Source: Chaetoderma sp. LZ-2023a (Eukaryota; Mollusca; Caudofoveata; Chaetodermatida; Chaetodermatidae). Taken from it: a DNA stretch of 64,000 nucleotides. Position numbers and translations under genes: made by a program. Of the stretch, positions 59,285 to 64,000 are shown in pieces. Under the pieces are notes generated by a model. That model did no database searches and was not told the DNA's origin. It saw only the letters and a list, made by a program, of their open reading frames with translations. Position 1 is the stretch's first letter. Every line of letters begins with the position of its first letter. The stretch spans positions 1-64,000 of the forward strand of contig JAVVLW010001273.1 of NCBI GenBank assembly GCA_034401795.1, read 5' to 3'.

Positions 59285-59515
59285 TCCCAAGAACCTATGG
59301 GGCTCACCTGAGAAATTGGCCTGTGAGATCATTGTATATAAATCTTTTAAATGAATTGCACTCGGAAATTCTAAGGTGGCTCCCAAGCCAAAAAATTTAC
59401 CAATCAAAATTGTGTATATCATCTTCTGAGGCTTATCACCATAGGGTTTCTGTACACATTATGTCTGAAGCCTACCACCATAGGTTTCTTCCTTTCAGGC
59501 AAGGTGAGCTAATAA
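59285..59515 (+). repeat. Short dispersed repeat bounded by CTCACCTG / AGGTGAGCT
   Basis: The start ACCTATGGGGCTCACCTGAG and the end CAGGCAAGGTGAGCTAATAA are complementary over GCTCACCT / AGGTGAGC. At ~230 bp it is the most compact example of this class here. Confidence 0.7.
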
Positions 59516-59885
59516 ACTTTAGATGAGCAACAAACGGCGCTTTCGATTGTGCTAGTGTTATAAGACTAGTGTTAAGTTGTTGCCATGGTCCGTGATTATG
59601 ATGTTTTTGCAGAGTCATAAATCAATCTATGTGATGTCATAACGTGTAAATCATCACTTAGAAATTTGTTGGTGTAGTTGTCCATAGTTGTCCAGCACAG
59701 TTGTCACGATAAAAAGGCATGTACCTGTGTGTCTGCAGGCAGATGCATGTAATGGCATGCTAAGACAAAATGCAGTTAACAACAAGCATTATGTGATTTA
59801 AAAGCTTTATTTGAATATAAGAGGACTAAATGTCACAAACACAGTTCAGCTCTCCTGATGTTATATCTGTTCAGAAGACATTCAA
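59516..59885. other. No gene seen
   Basis: AT-rich intergenic sequence. Confidence 0.4.
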
Positions 59886-60085
59886 TTAACCCTTTAACAC
59901 TCAAATCGGCCAAAAAATGGCTTTTGCAGTGGCCTTGAGAAATGTCCATTTGCAGACCAAAAGATTAGTTTTTAAAACTTATCACTAGAATCCCAATGAT
60001 AAATTATTTTAAATGATCTCTTGTTCTGTAAATGGACATTTTCTATGAGAAGACTGAAATTTTCTTCACCAAATTTAAGGGTTAA
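59886..60085. mobile_element. M1 foldback MITE
   Basis: TTAACCCTTTAACACTCAAATC at the left; AAATTTAAGGGTTAA at the right. The central palindrome is shortened. Confidence 0.88.
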
Positions 60086-60089
60086 AGGG

Positions 60090-60195
60090 ACCTTAAATGG
60101 GCAAGACTGCCTAAAACGGTCACTGCAGTGATCTGGATTAATGTCCATTTGCAGGAAAAGTTTACCGCAGGAATGCCAGGCTCTATAACTTAATA
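60090..60195. mobile_element. M1 foldback MITE, one arm
   Basis: CACTGCAGTGATCTGGATTA then ATGTCCATTTGCAGG and CAGGAATGCCAGGCTC. Confidence 0.65.
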
Positions 60196-60203
60196 ATATA
60201 CTT

Positions 60204-60431
60204 TTAACCTTTGAACCGTCAAATTTGTTAAATTTTCAATTTTCTCTGAGAACTGTCAATTTGCATACCAAGAAGACTATTTTTGAAAATTTATCACTGG
60301 AATGACTGGCTCGGTCATCGAGCGAGTAATTCTAGTGATAAATTTTCAAAAATAATCTTCTCGTTTGCAAGTGGACATTTCTTAAGACCATATACAGCCA
60401 TATTTGGCTGATATGAGTGTTAAAGGGTTAA
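60204..60431. mobile_element. M1 foldback MITE, intact borders
   Basis: TTAACCTTTGAACCGTCAAA at the left; GATATGAGTGTTAAAGGG then TTAA (60,428-60,431) at the right. The centre is strongly palindromic. Confidence 0.9.
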
Positions 60432-60489
60432 CATAAAGATATATTACTGCTGCATTTTCTCAGTATTCAATTCTCCAAATCATTTCAAT

Positions 60490-61265
60490 ACACCTTTCCC
60501 ACATTGACGCCATTATGGCAGGATTCCCCTAAATCAATGCTCAGAGCACCGCTGCTAGCTGTAAAGGCAACAACAAACGGCCGACCCGCATTGAGTTATT
60601 ATTGCGCTAAAATGCAACGCAATTTAAACCATTCTTATGACAAAATAAAATCACAATATTATTGAAGTTATACATCCTTGGAAAGAGAATCCAATTGCCT
60701 TAGCCATTAAGGTATTATTTTTATATTTGTGTACAATTTTCACTGAGTTATTTGCATATATATAATAAACCATTATACCTAGATTTACTAAAGCAAGCGG
60801 ACAATAGGTGGTAATTTAAAATTACAATTAACTGGATAAAATTTTACTAATATATAAATTGGCGTAGGTTTCCTTGTATGACTTCAATAATATTAGGAAA
60901 TTATTTCTTCATGTAAAATGTTTAACCCTTACAACTCTGATGTCAAAATTATATTTTTATTGGTTTGACAGCAAAGAATCTGGTGTACACTTTTCAACAA
61001 TTTTGGTGGAAGATGTTGCTGTCTACGACAGCACTATCTTCCACCAAATTTGTTGAAAAATGAACACCAGCTCATCTTTTAATTTAATTTGAAAGTTTAA
61101 AAGTTTGACATCAGAGTGGTACGGGTTAACTATTGGATCTGAGCCTAATGGTAAAGTAAATAATGTTCGTGCTTCACCCAGCAAGTTTACCAGCCAGAAG
61201 TGTTGCAGTGCAACGCATTGTGGGAAGGTATTTTCCCAAAATATGACGATGTGGGGAAGGTCTAT
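60490..61265 (+). repeat. Duplicated segment, copy 2 (with M3 insertion)
   Basis: Homologous to 56,503-57,185. The sequence is continuous with copy 1 on both sides of the M3 MITE at 60,926-61,125 when TTAA is counted once. Confidence 0.82.
60922..61129. mobile_element. M3 foldback MITE with TTAA target duplication
   Basis: TTAA-CCCTTACAACTCTGATGTC at the left and TTTGACATCAGAGTGGTAC-GGG-TTAA at the right. The pre-insertion site is preserved in the duplicate at 57,034-57,037. The small open frames within it are foldback sequence, not genes. Confidence 0.95.
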
Positions 61266-61378
61266 TCGCATTAATTTAAGTGTTGCAAAAAGTTGTTGCC
61301 TAAAACAGCAACATGTTTCAGTAATATTGTTGTCAGAATGTGTATATGTCTTGTCGAGTTATTAGATGACGGACAAAC

Positions 61379-61613
61379 TTAACCATTTAATGATCAAATT
61401 TAGTCAAGAAAATTTAATTTATTTTCAAAGAAAATATGTTTGCAGGCCAAGAGTTTGAGGTGATCACAACTTTTAAAAGAAATTTACCACTAGAATGATT
61501 CTGTTACCCAACCAGGCATTCAAGTGTAAATAAAAAAAATAAAAAAGTTTTCTCTTGGTCTACAAATGAACATTTGCCACAGTCATCACAGGCTTAACCA
61601 TTCAATGGGTTAA
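61379..61613. mobile_element. M1 foldback MITE, diverged
   Basis: TTAACCATTTAATGATCAAA at the left and GGCTTAACCATTCAATGGG-TTAA at the right; the centre is decayed. Confidence 0.8.
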
Positions 61614-61691
61614 TTATTGTGTGCAGTATGGCAATAAAGCGACTCATAAGTAACATTTTATCACAGATTCAATCTCTAATTTCAACAATCA

Positions 61692-61900
61692 TTAACCATT
61701 CAAGAATGAAGCCGGCCAAAACTTCAGTGGTCTAGTGAAATGTCCATTTGCTGGCTAAAATAAGATTTTTTTCAGATTTACTGCTGCAATGATTGCCTCA
61801 ATAATTGAGGGGTAAATTGTAAAGGATTCTTCTCATGACATGCAGATGGAAATTCACTGCAGCAAGAAGTCTTGAAAAGATTTGACAATTAAATCTTTAA
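61692..61900. mobile_element. M1 foldback MITE, diverged
   Basis: TTAACCATTCAAGAATGAAG at the left; a GACAATTAAATCTTTAA end at the right, with GTCCATTTGCTGGCTAAAAT inside. Confidence 0.7.
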
Positions 61901-62559
61901 CGAGAACATAACAGTTAATAAATATATAGATAAATTATATACAACAGTTTTAACAAGAATAAAATACATTATTGTACCCCTCAGCGATATCACATGACTT
62001 AATCATCTTATTTGATTGGATTAGATGATTGGTATATGATTCCGTATCTCCCTTAACATGCACAATTTGCACATTGTACAAACGACGAATTTGAGCATCC
62101 CAGGCAGGAAATAATATAAGATGATATAGCTTGCACAAAATTCCTGATTTAGTTGTTCTGTGCAAGCCCCCTTGTGATAATGCACAAATTAGAAACAAAA
62201 TGGTTTTTAAGCACCACCAGATTGCCTTTTTAAATTGTGTCAAAAGTCTACAATAAGGCGTTGTCAGTATTGGATATGTAATGGTAATTATTGGTTGAAT
62301 GTATTCTTTCAACTAGTCAAGCCGTTCTACTACAATCAATACTACAACTAATTGAGTTAACATCAATATGATGATTGCTGTATTTGACGCGCTCGTTACG
62401 CTGAAAGACGACATATTATTTATAGATTAATATCCTGCTGTCATGTGATGAAACATACAGTATTTTGATGGCTAATTAATTCACTGCTTTGAAGGCTAAT
62501 TAATTCATCCCTCTGTTGTTGAATAAATTTGTAATATATATATATATATTTTCGTGGCG
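61901..62559. other. No gene recognised
   Basis: A 120-codon minus-strand frame (61,950-62,312) has no recognisable domain. A (TA)n tract lies at about 62,533-62,550. Confidence 0.45.
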
Positions 62560-63222
62560 GCGAACCATGGAGGAAAAGTAAAATCCTGGGCTCACTGCTT
62601 TGCAGTACTGCTGACATTTCTGCACGCTGCGTCATGGGGAACATAGCTTTCCAGTCCTACTGGAAGATATGGATTCGTAAATCAAAGATGCCCTTGATAA
62701 AGAGGCTATGTTTATACAATGCAACCTGCGTATCCTTGATACTGTATAACTGTAACAGCTGGGCAGCTCCAAAGGCAGCTCTAGACAAACTTGACGCCTA
62801 CCACCGCAAACACCTACACGCACCATCACTGGACACCGATGGCCAGACAGCATAATTTCCAATGATGTACCATACAAGATGTGCAATATGTCGCCGTTGT
62901 CTGTAAAAGTCGCCCAGCAACGATGGCCCATGTTTGGCCATGTGCTAAGGATGCCAGAAGAGACACCAGCACAGAGAGCCTTGGAATACGCCCTACTCGG
63001 AGCCAGCAAATACAAAGCCAGGAGAGGACGTCATTGCATAAATCTGCTAAGCGTGCTACGAGGTGACCTCAAGAAAGCAGGACTCTGTACACACAAGTCA
63101 AGAATGGACCTGAGGAAGCTAAGGATTTTGGCTGAGGACAAGACACGGTGGGAAAAAGCGAAGGACAGATTGCAACTGTAGGATGTTTCTACTACTACTA
63201 CAGCCGCAGAATACAGTAATCA
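62560..63222 (+). pseudogene. LINE 3' end: C-terminal part of reverse transcriptase polyprotein
   Basis: The plus strand encodes the segment after the reverse-transcriptase palm of a non-LTR retrotransposon. The first piece (KIWIRKSKMPLIKRLCLYNA and LILYNCNSWAAPKAALDKLD, 62,660-62,850) ends at a stop. The next frame (62,879-63,181) reads SVKVAQQRWPMFGHVLRMPE and ALLGASKYKARRGRHCINLL to DRLQL at a natural-looking end. A frame change separates the two, so the copy is broken. The 3' end has GCAACTGTAGGATG...CTACTACTACAGCCGC and a GTAATC tail running into (TA)n. The same 3' end is inserted at 7.94-8.2 kb. The clade is not assigned. Confidence 0.85.
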
Positions 63223-63239
63223 TATATATATATATATAT
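63223..63239 (+). repeat. (TA)n tract after the LINE tail
   Basis: A short perfect TA run. A similar (TA)n lies just before the LINE piece at about 62,535-62,550. Confidence 0.85.
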
Positions 63240-64000
63240 GGTTCGAGTACCGGATTCTAACAGGGTCTGGTCAGTTTTGCTGATTGCATAAGAATATAAA
63301 GCTTTTGTCAAGAAATTATTTCTATTTAGGAATTAGCCAGTGCTCAGTGAAATTATACATGAATTTAAATTTTGTAATTCCTCCAAGTAAATTGACTGTG
63401 TGTAAAAACACAATATCAGTTTTCAGAGATTTTTGTGTACTTAGGTACTCACAGCGATGTAAATTTGTTATTTCTATACCGACAAGATGGTGATATGACA
63501 ACAGGAGAGTTTGTCTGCAAAAATTCCATTCTTCATAAAACTCTGTACACAGCAGCAACACTATTTTCAAAATCAAAATACTGTATCCTCGCTTTGTAAA
63601 GTAGTAAATCTGGTGTTTAAAATGAATATAAGGATTGTTTTGTATAGCATAAAATGTTAAAATAATTTTTGTTTTTACCATAAATTGAAACTATGGCCGT
63701 GTTTGGACTGACCATGTGCGTGAAAAAAAAATCAATATATTTTTTAATAATATAAGCACCCCATGCTCCTTCAGTGCATCCGTAGAAAAGAATTATTGTT
63801 ATTTTGGTGAAATCAACGTGCAGTGTTTGACAGCAACTGACATATGTCATCTGACACGAAAACTGGACTAGTTTGTTTCATTTGTTTACCAGTTATGAAC
63901 ATTTTCATGGACCATGAAAAAAGTAATAGTGAAAACATGTTTTTCACAAGTCCAATAAAAAGGTGGGTAAAATAACGATTTATTTCTAATGCATTTTGAT
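63240..64000. other. No gene recognised
   Basis: AT-rich. A 119-codon minus-strand frame (63,322-63,681) has no recognisable domain. Confidence 0.45.

Noticed and set aside
61023-61365. Small open frames on both strands
   Set aside because: They fall across the M3 foldback element and the end of the duplicated segment; no domain is present.
63236-63275. tRNA-like box B (GGTTCGAGTACCGG)
   Set aside because: No matching box A or cloverleaf can be drawn upstream; upstream is the LINE tail and (TA)n.

Overview
This window is AT-rich metazoan genomic DNA made almost entirely of repeats. I recognise no host protein-coding gene, rRNA or tRNA. The organism is probably a mollusc. The grounds are several kinds of dispersed repeat that I associate with molluscan genomes: repeats bounded by CTCACCTG / CAGGTGAGCT, repeats carrying TGACCTTTGACC, tandem blocks ending in GACGGACGGACAGAC runs, and two DIRS-like retroelements. 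That assignment is from memory of such sequences, not from a search.

Layout. 1-10,470: intergenic DNA with a (AGT)n tract, a duplicated ~110-bp segment, a decayed LINE reverse-transcriptase remnant on the minus strand (4.16-5.43 kb), several foldback elements, and a 5'-truncated LINE inserted in one of them (7.9-8.2 kb). 10,470-18,270 and 22,580-30,162: two DIRS-like tyrosine-recombinase retroelements in the same (minus) orientation, 4.3 kb apart. Each has inverted terminal repeats and an internal complementary region. Both are fossils; the second is much more decayed and carries a hAT-type MITE with a perfect 8-bp target duplication. 30,160-42,900: dense foldback MITEs, a possible hAT-like element with a MITE inside it, a 21-bp minisatellite, a ~160-bp tandem block and long dispersed repeats. 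42,919-45,301: fossil piece of a copia-like LTR element (LTR end, primer-binding site, gag, protease region) inserted in a dispersed repeat. 46,933-52,172: a complete-looking 5.2-kb DNA transposon, tentatively Sola-like, with ~775-bp terminal inverted repeats, a 4-bp target duplication and a transposase frame interrupted by one in-frame TGA; it sits inside a foldback MITE. 52,300-52,800: a LINE reverse-transcriptase remnant. 53,457-55,410: about 72 copies of a 27-bp repeat, open in only one frame. 56,500-61,900: a diverged ~0.7-kb duplicated segment plus many MITEs. 62,560-63,225: the 3' end of a LINE.

How it fits together. Three different foldback MITE families (here called M1, M2, M3) all have TTAA at their borders followed by CCCTT, which points to one TTAA-specific transposase, most likely piggyBac-like, acting in trans. 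M1 alone is present in about 18 full or partial copies. The duplicated segment at 56.5/60.5 kb supplies a natural empty site (a single TTAA) for one M3 copy. Nested insertions (LINE in M1, M3 in M1, Sola-like in M1, M1 in a hAT-like element, hAT MITE in a DIRS element, copia in a dispersed repeat) give a relative order of events.
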